A stretch of DNA of 53,454 nucleotides from a virus, in IMG/VR virus record IMGVR_UViG_3300033552_000011, positions 1-53,454 of that record, one strand, 5' to 3'. Below the pieces are notes generated by a model that was given only the letters and a program-made list of their open reading frames with translations, was not told the DNA's origin and ran no database searches. The position numbers and the translations under genes were made by a program. Each line of letters starts with the position of its first letter. Position 1 is the stretch's first letter. This document shows positions 22,451-30,535 of this stretch, piece by piece.

Positions 22451-23208
22451 TCTGGAGAGTACCATCGAGATTGACCCAACATATTAGGATCAGGGTTCTC
22501 CATCATGTCTTTATAGACATTCATATTTATGACCACGCACTTGCCACCAATCCAAACCTCGCGACGCTTCTTGTCGTTGTAGACTTTGGATTCATCAGTG
22601 GTAGCCAGCTTAAACGGTTTCGTATAAGCTTTAATGAACTCCTGCTTAATGGTGCCTGGGTCAAGATCCGCAAGCCAATCAGAAATTCCGCTTTCTTTTG
22701 CCCGAAGTTTTTCAAGACGTTCCATCATTTCTTCAAAACTTAGTTTGTCATTGGCGACCGAATTACGCAGGTTGTAATTCCAATCCTCAATACTTTCATT
22801 GTATCCATTAACCTCAATTCGTGTGTCCCACATATCCGAGTCCGGGCAGACACCGATCTTCACCCCATCAAACGGAATGATCGCGAACAGCCTCCCACCA
22901 TATGCAGCTGCATGACTACGGTTCGCCCAGTTGGCACAGATGATTGACCCACTGCGCTTTGGAAACTCTTTCGGCAGAACAGCATCGAGAATGACGGTGT
23001 AATAATTAGTTGTGTTGCGTGACTTACGCCCGCCAACCTCACCATGTAAAACTCCGAAGCCGCCATCGAACCCCTTCATACCACGGACGATTGGTGTTTC
23101 CAAATCCTTCAGTGCGTCTTTGCAATGCTTGTTGAGAAGTTCCCAGGCACCTTGGGCGTCTGTCTCAGTTTTATACTGGTCTTCTGCCAGATAGTCTTTG
23201 AATCTCAT
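22447..23208 (-). CDS. Leader-bearing ART-like family, member D
   Basis: 253 residues. Leader 'MRFKDYLAEDQYKT' with cut site YLAE|D. Motifs: 'IVRGMKGF', 'RKSRNTTNYYTVILD', 'FPKRSGSIICANW', 'YGGRLFAIIPFDGVKIGVC' and 'REVWIGGKCVVIN'. The stretch 'TVILDAVLPKEFPKRS' is identical with member C, pointing to a fairly recent duplication. It is ATGA-coupled to gp4 upstream (23205-23208) and to member C downstream. Confidence 0.75.
   Translation of the reverse strand: MRFKDYLAEDQYKTETDAQGAWELLNKHCKDALKDLETPIVRGMKGFDGGFGVLHGEVGGRKSRNTTNYYTVILDAVLPKEFPKRSGSIICANWANRSHAAAYGGRLFAIIPFDGVKIGVCPDSDMWDTRIEVNGYNESIEDWNYNLRNSVANDKLSFEEMMERLEKLRAKESGISDWLADLDPGTIKQEFIKAYTKPFKLATTDESKVYNDKKRREVWIGGKCVVINMNVYKDMMENPDPNMLGQSRWYSPE
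22524..22531 (-). promoter_or_regulatory. Possible internal late promoter, CATAAATA
   Basis: CATAAATA on the minus strand inside member D, 73 bases upstream of the start of member C. It matches the motif seen upstream of virion genes but is in coding sequence, so it could be chance. Confidence 0.35.
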
Positions 23209-23690
23209 GTTGCAACTTTCTTGCCGGCCTTTGCCGCAGATGTTTTATAGATTGTTTTTTCAGTCACCACGCGGAACGTAGCACCTTGGGATTCAGCAAA
23301 GATCGCAGCAGCTTTCCATTTTGCCTGGTTCACTGCGTACATCATCTTGTCCCGCTCGGACATGCCAGGTGTAAGCACTGACTCACGATACGGTTTGACC
23401 TCGATGATTTCTTTCTTGATGGCACCGTTCGCATCACGGTACAGCATGATAAAGTCTGGATAGTAGCGGGATACTTTCGGCCGGCCATTCGGATCGAGCT
23501 TGATTGGGTTTACGTACGGGATCGCCAGCTCTTCAGAACCCCAGCGGAGCACTGCATTGTTCTGATCGAGCCATTTCATAAATGTCACTTCCCAACTGGA
23601 CCTGAACATAATGTTGTGCACGTTGCCCACATACTTCTGTGGATTCTTCGGCATGAACCTACCATGCATTGATCGTTTTGTACCTGCCAT
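23205..23690 (-). CDS. 4: Head completion protein gp4 (PD-(D/E)XK nuclease-like)
   Basis: T4 gp4 (also called gp50) seals the packaged head before tail attachment. The 161-residue product matches its layout closely: 'PKNPQKYVGNVHNIMFRSSWE', 'FMKWLDQNNAVLRWGSEE', 'RYYPDFIM' and 'IIEVKPY', i.e. the E-PD-ExK pattern of a restriction-like nuclease fold. Length is near the T4 protein. It lies 12 bases downstream of the tube-initiator-like gene and is ATGA-coupled to the following effector-like gene. Confidence 0.88.
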   Translation of the reverse strand: MAGTKRSMHGRFMPKNPQKYVGNVHNIMFRSSWEVTFMKWLDQNNAVLRWGSEELAIPYVNPIKLDPNGRPKVSRYYPDFIMLYRDANGAIKKEIIEVKPYRESVLTPGMSERDKMMYAVNQAKWKAAAIFAESQGATFRVVTEKTIYKTSAAKAGKKVAT

Positions 23691-23702
23691 GGGTCTAATC
23701 CG

Positions 23703-25043
23703 TTATTTGATTGTTGTGCCAGCTGAAAGCGGGTTGTTCGGATCAGACGTGACGACCGCTTCAACAGAAGGTCTACCGGCAACATCTGAGTCCAGCACTG
23801 TTGTAACACCTGCAGGCGAAATGCTTGGTGCTTTAATCACGTTCATGTTTGTGAACGCTGCACCGGCCTGATTAACAAATCCTACGCCACCGCTTATGAA
23901 TCCTGCACCTAGATTACGCGAAGCAGCACCAACCAAGCCGCCAAGAATATTGGATGCTTGGCTACCAATGAGAGAAGCGAAACGACCGTTGCCAGCTATT
24001 GATTGCACCGTCCTGTTGATTGCAGATGATGTAATCTTCTGGGTAGCTCGGCCAAGTTGATTTGTGATGATGTTCGCGAATGGGTTGCCACCACCTTGCG
24101 GGTTGACACCGCGACCGGTTGGTGAAAAATCTACCGGAGCACCGTTGATACCTGGTGTGGTGATGTTATAGAACGGGCCGTCTGGGCCCTGCAACGGGCC
24201 GACCTGAACAATTTCCATCCAGTCATAGTCGAACTGCATGGTAACCAGGTTGGCGTCAGAACCTTCGTGTGAGAGGTCATCCAAGTCAAATGAGACCAGA
24301 CGCGCATTCAGAAAGTCAAAGATTGTTTCCTCAACTGCGGCGCCAAGTTGTGAACCCGGGTTCACATACATTTGCTTGACACGAATTGTTTGGATGACGT
24401 TACCAACTTCAGACGTGAGTGTGCCGCGGATTGCTGTGTCATTCGATTTGGCATCGTTGATCGCCGAGAAGTTCATACCGTTACCTTCTTGGATGGACAA
24501 CGGATCCGGAATACCAGTAGAACCTTCGCGACGCAGCTGACGGCGTGTGATCGGCGAATGAATCATCATGATCGCGCGGAAGAAGTTCATCACCCGGTTA
24601 CCAGTATCATCCATGAATGTCAACGTCAGTTCGCGGTGGCGAATCTTCTTGAGTACCTTCGTTCGGAAGTTGTACATGTTGATGTCGTCTTCATACTCGA
24701 AGTCGATTTTCGGGCGGTCGACCGACTTGACCATGAAGGTGAAGTCTTGCGACGCCAAGTTCGGATAAGCTGCCTTTGCTTCGGCAGTAAAGACAAACTC
24801 GACCTTGAAGAGGAACTTGAGCTTCGGGCGATAGCTTGTACCACCGGCCAGTGCCGCAGCATAGGATGAAGAATAGAATGATCCGTCGTTCCTATTGGAA
24901 GACGAGCTTGGTGGATTTGGGACACCCAACAATGGGCCCAACGTTCCGCGCGAGAATTCTTCTACAGCAGCACCAAACTTATCTGAAGCTTGACGCTCGA
25001 GTGCAATTTTGGTACTCTTTAGAATTGGGCTAATATCTGACAT
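23703..25043 (-). CDS. Tail-tube-fold baseplate protein, gp54/gp48-like
   Basis: 446 residues, starting at 25043 ('MSDISPILKSTK') behind a late promoter. The middle has a tail-tube-type fold: 'KLKFLFKVEFVFTAEA', 'DFTFMVKSVDRPKIDFEY', 'INMYNFRTKVLKKIRHRELT', 'TFMDDTGNRVMNFFR'. That pattern occurs in tube initiator or cap proteins (T4 gp54, gp48) and in gp19 itself. The C-terminal third is Gly/Ala/Asn-rich and low in complexity, suiting a flexible or trimerising tail. Which T4 equivalent it is cannot be settled by eye. Confidence 0.7.
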   Translation of the reverse strand: MSDISPILKSTKIALERQASDKFGAAVEEFSRGTLGPLLGVPNPPSSSSNRNDGSFYSSSYAAALAGGTSYRPKLKFLFKVEFVFTAEAKAAYPNLASQDFTFMVKSVDRPKIDFEYEDDINMYNFRTKVLKKIRHRELTLTFMDDTGNRVMNFFRAIMMIHSPITRRQLRREGSTGIPDPLSIQEGNGMNFSAINDAKSNDTAIRGTLTSEVGNVIQTIRVKQMYVNPGSQLGAAVEETIFDFLNARLVSFDLDDLSHEGSDANLVTMQFDYDWMEIVQVGPLQGPDGPFYNITTPGINGAPVDFSPTGRGVNPQGGGNPFANIITNQLGRATQKITSSAINRTVQSIAGNGRFASLIGSQASNILGGLVGAASRNLGAGFISGGVGFVNQAGAAFTNMNVIKAPSISPAGVTTVLDSDVAGRPSVEAVVTSDPNNPLSAGTTIK

Positions 25044-25070
25044 GTTTTGCATCCACAATAGTGATTCCTC

Positions 25071-25078
25071 TATTTATG
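25071..25078 (-). promoter_or_regulatory. T4-type late promoter, CATAAATA
   Basis: CATAAATA on the minus strand, 28 bases upstream of the start at 25043. It heads the long coupled run tube-initiator, gp4, members D and C, gp16, members B and A, kinase. Confidence 0.75.
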
Positions 25079-25098
25079 GGTATCGGCCAACAAACTTG

Positions 25099-25127
25099 TG
25101 TGCATAGTCGCGAAATGCAGGTATAAT
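25099..25127 (+). promoter_or_regulatory. Early promoter on plus strand (TGTGCA-N17-TATAAT)
   Basis: TGTGCA (25099-25104), 17 bases, TATAAT (25122-25127), then CTATCAAC. It is the same motif as the minus-strand early promoters and drives the two plus-strand genes that follow. Confidence 0.82.
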
Positions 25128-25152
25128 TCTTCTATCAACTCAGGAGACACAA

Positions 25153-25458
25153 ATGGCAAATGTTGCAGACACTATCTTGGAACAACTCGGCGGTAACAAG
25201 TTTCGTGCCATGACTGGTGCAAAGAACTTCTTGTCCTACGGTCCTGAGAATGCATTGTCGTTCCGTCTGCCAGCGAATTTATCCAAGGACAAAATCAACT
25301 ATGTGAAGATTACGTTGGGCAGCAACGATCTCTATACCGTGGACTTCAAATATATCCGTGGGGTGAAGGTCACGGATATCAGTAAGCATTATGCTGTTTG
25401 CTGCGACGAGCTGCAAGAACTGTTCACCGAAGCAACTAGTCTTGCTACCCATCTGTAA
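25153..25458 (+). CDS. Conserved phage protein, MANVADTILEQLGG family
   Basis: A 101-residue protein beginning 'MANVADTILEQLGGNKFRAM', an opening I recognise from small proteins widespread in phages and other mobile elements but without known function. The rest is alpha-beta ('INYVKITLGSNDLYTVDFKY') and ends in a helix 'DELQELFTEATS'. AGGAG lies 8 bases before the ATG. It is one of few plus-strand genes and has its own early promoter, so it is an early gene lodged between late structural genes. Confidence 0.8.
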   Translation: MANVADTILEQLGGNKFRAMTGAKNFLSYGPENALSFRLPANLSKDKINYVKITLGSNDLYTVDFKYIRGVKVTDISKHYAVCCDELQELFTEATSLATHL

Positions 25459-25466
25459 GGATAATC

Positions 25467-25721
25467 ATGAGCATCTTCGCCCGCGCCTTGAAGTTAGAAA
25501 TGGTAAAAGCTGACCGCGAATCCCAGAAGCAACACCGGGAAGAAAAAGAAGAACAAGCTGTCATGAAGGAACAGTTTCACGCCGAACAGATCGATGTTGG
25601 CTTTCGTGAAGAAGTGATTGCCGAACTGGTCGCAAGTGGATTTGCTCCACACGTGGCTGCGAACCTGACCGACACACCTGCCAAGTTGATGGCGAAAGCC
25701 CGCGAGATCGAGTACATCTAA
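25467..25721 (+). CDS. Hypothetical helical protein, 84 aa
   Basis: Follows the 101-aa gene by 8 bases with AAGGA at the junction. The N-terminal two thirds are highly charged and probably coiled-coil ('KADRESQKQHREEKEEQAVM'); the end 'AELVASGFAPHVAANLTDTP' looks like a small helical domain. Same early transcript as the preceding gene, ended by the hairpin at 25726. Confidence 0.72.
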   Translation: MSIFARALKLEMVKADRESQKQHREEKEEQAVMKEQFHAEQIDVGFREEVIAELVASGFAPHVAANLTDTPAKLMAKAREIEYI

Positions 25722-25725
25722 TAAA

Positions 25726-25745
25726 AATGGCCCCGAAGGGCCATT
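25726..25745. terminator. Bidirectional hairpin terminator
   Basis: An 8-bp stem AATGGCCC / GGGCCATT with loop CGAA (UUCG when transcribed from the minus strand). The minus-strand side is followed by TTTATTAG, giving an intrinsic terminator after gp19; it also separates the convergent plus-strand early genes. Confidence 0.82.
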
Positions 25746-25764
25746 GAACTTTAAGCGTGGTAGC

Positions 25765-26361
25765 TTACGTAGTGACGTTGCCGCCGAGAGCCGTGCCGTA
25801 ACCTTGGCCAGATTCTGTTTTGCGAGCATGGTCGTAACGAATTGACAGAGTGACTGTTGCTGCTTCGGACGCTGAGTAATCGCGATCACCGAAGTCGGCG
25901 TTGACGATGTAGCAACCTTCGAGAATCCATGAGGATGTAACACCTTCGTCACCGTCAAGTTGATCGATGCGAATGCCGAATTTGTAGTCAGAACCAGTAG
26001 CAGCAGTGTTCAACCAACGGCCGTCGAGATCGGAGCCGATGATACGCTGTTGAGTTTCCATCTGTGCTTCGATGACGCGAGTGGCGAGTCCACCGAGGTC
26101 GTCTTCAAACGTAACAGAGATTGGTTCCCAGCTGTGTTTACCAGCGATATACGCTGTCGAGTTGTAGCGGTGCAGGGTTACTTCTTCCCATGTAATGTTC
26201 GGCATCGTGACAGTAGTCACTTGCATAGTCAGGTTACGAGAATTGGCACCAGGAATCAGTTGACCGATGTTCTGGAAGATGATACGGAATTTGTTCTTGA
26301 GACGTGGGTGCAGAATACCTGCGCCTGCACCGGGAATTCCGAAATTTGAAAGTGTGGCCAA
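25765..26361 (-). CDS. 19: Tail tube protein gp19
   Basis: The tube subunit that stacks as hexamers inside the contractile sheath. The 198-residue product shows the gp19 pattern: 'LHPRLKNKFRIIFQNIGQL', 'RNLTMQVTTVTMPNITWEEV', 'YIAGKHSWEPISVTFEDD' and 'WILEGCYIVNADFGDRDYS' near the C-terminus. Length is slightly above T4 gp19. It has its own late promoter and a strong terminator behind, as expected for a very abundant protein. Confidence 0.9.
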   Translation of the reverse strand: MATLSNFGIPGAGAGILHPRLKNKFRIIFQNIGQLIPGANSRNLTMQVTTVTMPNITWEEVTLHRYNSTAYIAGKHSWEPISVTFEDDLGGLATRVIEAQMETQQRIIGSDLDGRWLNTAATGSDYKFGIRIDQLDGDEGVTSSWILEGCYIVNADFGDRDYSASEAATVTLSIRYDHARKTESGQGYGTALGGNVTT

Positions 26362-26399
26362 GGTTTTCTCCTTTTGTATTGGATGAGCTTTTCAGAAAC

Positions 26400-26407
26400 T
26401 ATTTATG
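26400..26407 (-). promoter_or_regulatory. T4-type late promoter, CATAAATA
   Basis: CATAAATA on the minus strand, 39 bases upstream of the gp19 start and downstream of the terminator at 26452, so gp19 is transcribed as its own unit. Confidence 0.75.
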
Positions 26408-26451
26408 GATTAGCATCAAAAAATGGGCTAAACTTTTGAGGGGCCTAATAA

Positions 26452-26471
26452 AAAGGACCCGAAGGTCCTTT
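26452..26471 (-). terminator. Hairpin terminator with UUCG loop
   Basis: An 8-bp stem AAAGGACC / GGTCCTTT; in minus-strand RNA the loop is UUCG and TTATTAGG follows. It lies three bases past the stop codon at 26474, ending the sheath transcript. Confidence 0.82.
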
Positions 26472-26473
26472 GT

Positions 26474-26692
26474 TTAATCTAGCTTGTCGAGCTTACCAAG
26501 ATCAACGTCTTTGCCGTCGATCTTGATTGGTGTTCCTAACGTCTTGAGAACAAACTTGACTGCGTCTTTCTTTGACTTTGCGTGGACCTTCCTGGTGTTG
26601 GAGTCCTTGCCACGGTTGGTGGTGTAGGTGACTTTGTATTCATTGTCACCGTCCGCCGCTTTTCCGTAGTCCGCAATCTCAAAGAGCTTCAT
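26474..26692 (-). CDS. Small basic protein, 72 aa
   Basis: Begins 'MKLFEIADYGKAADG', similar to the MKLxE leaders of other genes here but without a clear L-x-E site. The body has 'EYKVTYTTNRGKDSNTRKVH' and 'SKKDAVKFVLKTLG' and ends in 'DLGKLDKLD'. The ATG overlaps the sheath stop as TGATG, so it is co-translated with gp18. Function unknown; possibly tail- or head-associated. Confidence 0.65.
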   Translation of the reverse strand: MKLFEIADYGKAADGDNEYKVTYTTNRGKDSNTRKVHAKSKKDAVKFVLKTLGTPIKIDGKDVDLGKLDKLD

Positions 26693-28551
26693 CAGATCTC
26701 CGCGTCAGTTGCTACAACACGAATAGCGATGTAAACAAATTCCGCTGCGCGTACTGGCTTGATAGCCACGTCCAACCAAAGTTCGTTACGGTCGATACGA
26801 TCACCGAAGTTGTTCGACTCGTTGCAATACGTCGCGTAGTCGCTCAAACCACGTTTGACCAGGATGTCGTTCAGGATACTATCTGCTGCCGACTTCAGGT
26901 TATCACGAGTGATTTGATCGTTTGGTTCGAACACGAACGGCATTGCACCCTTGCGGAGTGAACGCTTGAGGTACATAACCAGACGCACAACGTTGATGCG
27001 GTCGAGAGCCGAAGCTGCAGGAGCCGAAGTCTTCTGACCCCATACCAACATACCGCGTCCTGGGAAGAACGTGATTGGGTTGATGTTCTTGTCGTACTCG
27101 TACAGGTTGTCGCGCTGGCCGTCATTCAGATTGCATTCCACGAAGGTGGTTGCAGTTCCTGCTTGACCAGTGAAGTAACCAGCTTTGGATACGCCGGTGA
27201 CCAGACCACGTGCCACACCTGCTGGCGGAGTCCAAACATAACCTTCTGAGTCGCTGTATGTAATCGTGCGCAGTGCAGTTCCAGATGGTGCACCCATAAC
27301 GTTGCGGCCGTCCATGTTGGATTGCAGAGTCCATGGGTAGTAGTACGCAACCGATTCCGAAGAGAAGCGTTCCGACGTCAGCGCCCATTGAGCAACTTGG
27401 TCAGGCGACATGTTACCTGGAGTATCAGCGATGACCATTGCTTCGTCCTTGACAGCAACCGACAGTGCCAACAGTTCATCAACAACTTCTGGATAACCAG
27501 GGCAGAGGATGAGGTTGTATTCGTACATGTTCGAGCGAACTTCAACATTGCTGTTGATTTCAGCTTGGAGCGCAGTCGTGATAGCAACGCGGCGAGCAGC
27601 ATCGTTTGCACCGAGTGGAGCAGTGATGGTGACATCCGATACAGTGATGACAAATTCGTCGCCAGCAGCAAATGGTACTGAACCTGGCACAGCAGTGAAG
27701 CTGATGACCTGGCCGTTGGTGTTGCTGTCTGCAAATTCAGAATTAACGAAGCCAGTACCGATTGGACCGGACACAGTACCCGTCACGTCGAACGAAGTTG
27801 GCGAAGTGAAAACGATCGTGTAGGTTTCTGGGATTGCCAGCTCACCAGCGTCAATGTTTGCGATACGGCCGTTGCCTGCAATCTCACCAGTAGTTTGAGC
27901 GACGTAGTCAGTGCTGAACGTGAAGTAATCGTTTGCAGTGTATGGTACATCTCCACCAGTCACGTTGAAGTTGATGACGTTCGAGCTGAATGCAAGACCG
28001 ATCGAACCAGCGCCAATATAGCCAGACTTATCGCCGACAACTGAGAAGGAAGATGGTGACGAGAACCTAACGGTATACGTCTGCGGCTTGACGCCATTAC
28101 TGCTTGAGAAAACGTCCTGAAGTGCACCGTTACCAAGACCTTGGAAGTCAACTGCGCCTGACAGCTCGGGAATTCCCATGCTGAGGAATGTTTCTGGTGT
28201 GTCAGTCAAATCGATGTTTGCACGTACAACGAAGGCACGGTTACCGATGCCGAGGAAGTTGTTCAGTGCAAGTAGACCGTATTCGTTACGCGCGTCGCCG
28301 TGGAATTCATTGCCTGCGGAATCGCGGCGGAACGATGGGACACCGTAAAGCTGAAGCGACTGCGCCATGGAAGTGACGGTACGGACGACTGAATGTTCAA
28401 GCGTACCAGCGGCTGGTGTAATGCCGTTTGGTTGTACTTTCCCTGCATTGGATGCAATGAAAATAAGCGGAACTGTCGAAGCCGACACCGGAATGAAATA
28501 GCTCTCGTTTGTAACAGTGACTGAGACGCCTGGGGATACCAGTGTTGCCAT
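26692..28551 (-). CDS. 18: Contractile tail sheath gp18
   Basis: 619 residues starting at 28551 ('MATLVSPGVSVTVTNES'). The opening matches myovirus sheath proteins; 'VPLIFIASNAGKVQPNG', 'WGQKTSAPAASALDRINVVRL' and 'AIKPVRAAEFVYIAIRV' at the C-terminus form the conserved polymerising core. Between about residues 165 and 310 two related beta modules are inserted ('TYTVRFSSPSSFSVVG' and 'TYTIVFTSPTSFDVTG'), which probably project from the tail surface. Late promoter 55 bases upstream. Confidence 0.92.
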   Translation of the reverse strand: MATLVSPGVSVTVTNESYFIPVSASTVPLIFIASNAGKVQPNGITPAAGTLEHSVVRTVTSMAQSLQLYGVPSFRRDSAGNEFHGDARNEYGLLALNNFLGIGNRAFVVRANIDLTDTPETFLSMGIPELSGAVDFQGLGNGALQDVFSSSNGVKPQTYTVRFSSPSSFSVVGDKSGYIGAGSIGLAFSSNVINFNVTGGDVPYTANDYFTFSTDYVAQTTGEIAGNGRIANIDAGELAIPETYTIVFTSPTSFDVTGTVSGPIGTGFVNSEFADSNTNGQVISFTAVPGSVPFAAGDEFVITVSDVTITAPLGANDAARRVAITTALQAEINSNVEVRSNMYEYNLILCPGYPEVVDELLALSVAVKDEAMVIADTPGNMSPDQVAQWALTSERFSSESVAYYYPWTLQSNMDGRNVMGAPSGTALRTITYSDSEGYVWTPPAGVARGLVTGVSKAGYFTGQAGTATTFVECNLNDGQRDNLYEYDKNINPITFFPGRGMLVWGQKTSAPAASALDRINVVRLVMYLKRSLRKGAMPFVFEPNDQITRDNLKSAADSILNDILVKRGLSDYATYCNESNNFGDRIDRNELWLDVAIKPVRAAEFVYIAIRVVATDAEI

Positions 28552-28605
28552 TGTTTTTCTCCTATGGATTGGCAGCAAACCTGCTGCTCTGGTTGTTCAT
28601 GATGA

Positions 28606-28613
28606 TATTTATG
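28606..28613 (-). promoter_or_regulatory. T4-type late promoter, CATAAATA
   Basis: CATAAATA on the minus strand, 55 bases upstream of the sheath start codon and 31 bases past the stop of the amidoligase-like gene. Confidence 0.75.
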
Positions 28614-28643
28614 AATATGCCCAGTTTCCCGGCAACAATGACA

Positions 28644-29828
28644 TCACTTTAGGTTGAAAGCTTTCATGAAAGCTTTCAAGGCGTTCTGTTCGGTTTCGTT
28701 GTCAAACATAGTTTTTGCTTTTTCAAAAGCATCAGGCACATGTTTATGAATTTTGTTCAGCATTGTCTTGAACTCAGCAATCATTTTTGTAGATATGTTG
28801 GGTTGCTTTTGGTAGATCAATTTACCCATCCAGTACATGGCAGTGTACAATGCCTGTTTGGCGTCTGTCCCATCCTCAACAGCATGTTCCAATCTACCCC
28901 AGACTGCGCCGCCCGCCTGAGAACTGATAAACGTTTGCAAGGTATCTCGTGGGTTGGCACCAACATCATCTTGCTTTTTGGTCTGGCTTGCACCAAACAA
29001 CTTCGCAAGCTTCTTCAGGTATTCTTGCTTCTCAGCTTCCGGATCACATGCCAGTTCCAGGATTGTGAGGAAGCGACCAACGTCGTCGGTAACCTGGTTC
29101 AATTTCTTGTGGTAGTCAGTGTTGCCTGCAGTACGGAATTCCAGGTAGCCAGCATCCAGTTTCATTAGGTTGACGGTACGGTACTTCATTTTCTTGAGAG
29201 CTGATCCGGCCATTGCCTTAAGCATCGATGCACTCTCTGGCTTGCTGGCATATTCTGACAGAGCTGCCATCAGGTCAGCACGGTGTTCCTGGGCATATGT
29301 GTTCAGCTTGCGATCGTAGGACTTTAGCACGTGTGCTTCGCCCATGAACAGGATCAGCTTGAGCGGATCGAGCTTTTCTTTGATGTCAGGGATCGACAGG
29401 TTCAAGTGCAGACCTGTTGTCGAGTTGGTAACCACTTCGTGCTTGACCATCCATTTGAACAACATCTTCAGGTCGCCCAGCGAGTCTTCGACTGGGTCTG
29501 GTGGGGAGATGATTTCAATTCCGCAGCCCAGTCCACCCTCTTGAATCGAACCGTCGGGAACGATTCGCCATTGGTTGATGCTCTCGCCGTTGACTCGCAC
29601 GGAATAGCCCAGCAAATCTTCGAGGGAATCTTTGGCCATCTTTGCTGTGGCCATGAAGTCGCCCTTGCTTGAATCCTGTGTGCTGACAATGAGCAGGTCC
29701 GATTCCTCTGGAACCCACATCTCTAGTTCGAAGCCCATCTTCGCAGAACCAGACATGCGTTCGATTGCTGCGGCGAATACGCCCTTGGACATGCGTGCTT
29801 CGTCCAGAAATTGTTTGAATGTAATCAT
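28644..29828 (-). CDS. Amidoligase-like enzyme with capsid-targeting-like leader
   Basis: 394 residues. Leader 'MITFKQFLDEARMSK' with cut site FLDE|A. The body matches the amidoligase group of ATP-dependent carboxylate-amine ligases (glutamate-cysteine ligase fold): 'MGFELEMWVP' (Glu34, Glu36), 'WRIVPDGSI' (Asp91), 'GIEIISPPDPVE' (Glu104), 'TGLHLNLSI' (His140) and 'YLEFRTAGNTDY' (Glu229-Arg231). All expected metal and substrate landmarks appear intact. Such enzymes form peptide or amide bonds; the substrate is unknown. With the leader, a packaged and injected ligase is the inference. It is ATGA-coupled to the paralogue upstream. Confidence 0.75.
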   Translation of the reverse strand: MITFKQFLDEARMSKGVFAAAIERMSGSAKMGFELEMWVPEESDLLIVSTQDSSKGDFMATAKMAKDSLEDLLGYSVRVNGESINQWRIVPDGSIQEGGLGCGIEIISPPDPVEDSLGDLKMLFKWMVKHEVVTNSTTGLHLNLSIPDIKEKLDPLKLILFMGEAHVLKSYDRKLNTYAQEHRADLMAALSEYASKPESASMLKAMAGSALKKMKYRTVNLMKLDAGYLEFRTAGNTDYHKKLNQVTDDVGRFLTILELACDPEAEKQEYLKKLAKLFGASQTKKQDDVGANPRDTLQTFISSQAGGAVWGRLEHAVEDGTDAKQALYTAMYWMGKLIYQKQPNISTKMIAEFKTMLNKIHKHVPDAFEKAKTMFDNETEQNALKAFMKAFNLK

Positions 29829-30535
29829 AGGTCTACAAAAGCTTTCTTTATGACGCCGAGTTGCAGGTCACGGTTTTCTTTATCGTTGGCCAGCGGAATG
29901 ACGTAGTACTCGTCGCAATCAATCATGATCTCAACTGCCATACCTACAGCCTTGTCGAATCCGTTGATGGTGTAACCGAGACCCTTCATCAGTTCACCGA
30001 TTGCCTCAACATCTGGCTTACCGTCTGAACCAACGAACTCTTTTTGAAGTTCACCAGGTGTACCGTGATCTTTCGTATTTGTCTGCAATTCTTTTCGAAT
30101 CACATCATCATACAGGTCGGCAACTTTTGGTGACCAGACATAGGTGAACTTACCGATTGGCAATATGACTGCGACCTGCCCATACTCATATGCGTTTTCA
30201 CGGCCAGCCTCACCAAAGCAAAACACCGCCTGTGAGCGGGCACGGATGCCCATCTCTTCTTCAAACCAATCATCAATGATTCCATGGATTGCTTTCGCGG
30301 TATCCATTGGCTTGCGTTCTTTGCGAACAGTCTTCTTGAACACATTGAAAGTAACGCCTGGGAATTTCTCACCAAGCGACATGTTGCCAACCAGCGAACC
30401 AGCGCCGTTCATGCCCCGGACTATCAGGCCATTCTGTTGGGATCGTTTGAAGAAGTCAGAACAGTCGCCACGAAGCAATCCCTCGAAGGTCAAGTTTTCT
30501 TTTTCCTCTAGGAACTGCTTAAACGTTTTAGTCAT
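29825..30535 (-). CDS. Leader-bearing ART-like family, member E
   Basis: 236 residues. Leader 'MTKTFKQFLEEKENL' with cut site FLEE|K. It belongs to the second sub-lineage: 'LIVRGMNG' (Arg40), 'KKTVRKERKPMD', 'IRARSQAVFCFGEAG', 'YGQVAVILPIGKFTYVWSP', 'DLYDD' and a late 'EIMIDCDEYYVIP'. The motif order is the same as in members B-D, so the two sub-lineages are homologous. It overlaps its upstream neighbour by 8 bases and the amidoligase-like gene by ATGA. Confidence 0.74.
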   Translation of the reverse strand: MTKTFKQFLEEKENLTFEGLLRGDCSDFFKRSQQNGLIVRGMNGAGSLVGNMSLGEKFPGVTFNVFKKTVRKERKPMDTAKAIHGIIDDWFEEEMGIRARSQAVFCFGEAGRENAYEYGQVAVILPIGKFTYVWSPKVADLYDDVIRKELQTNTKDHGTPGELQKEFVGSDGKPDVEAIGELMKGLGYTINGFDKAVGMAVEIMIDCDEYYVIPLANDKENRDLQLGVIKKAFVDL

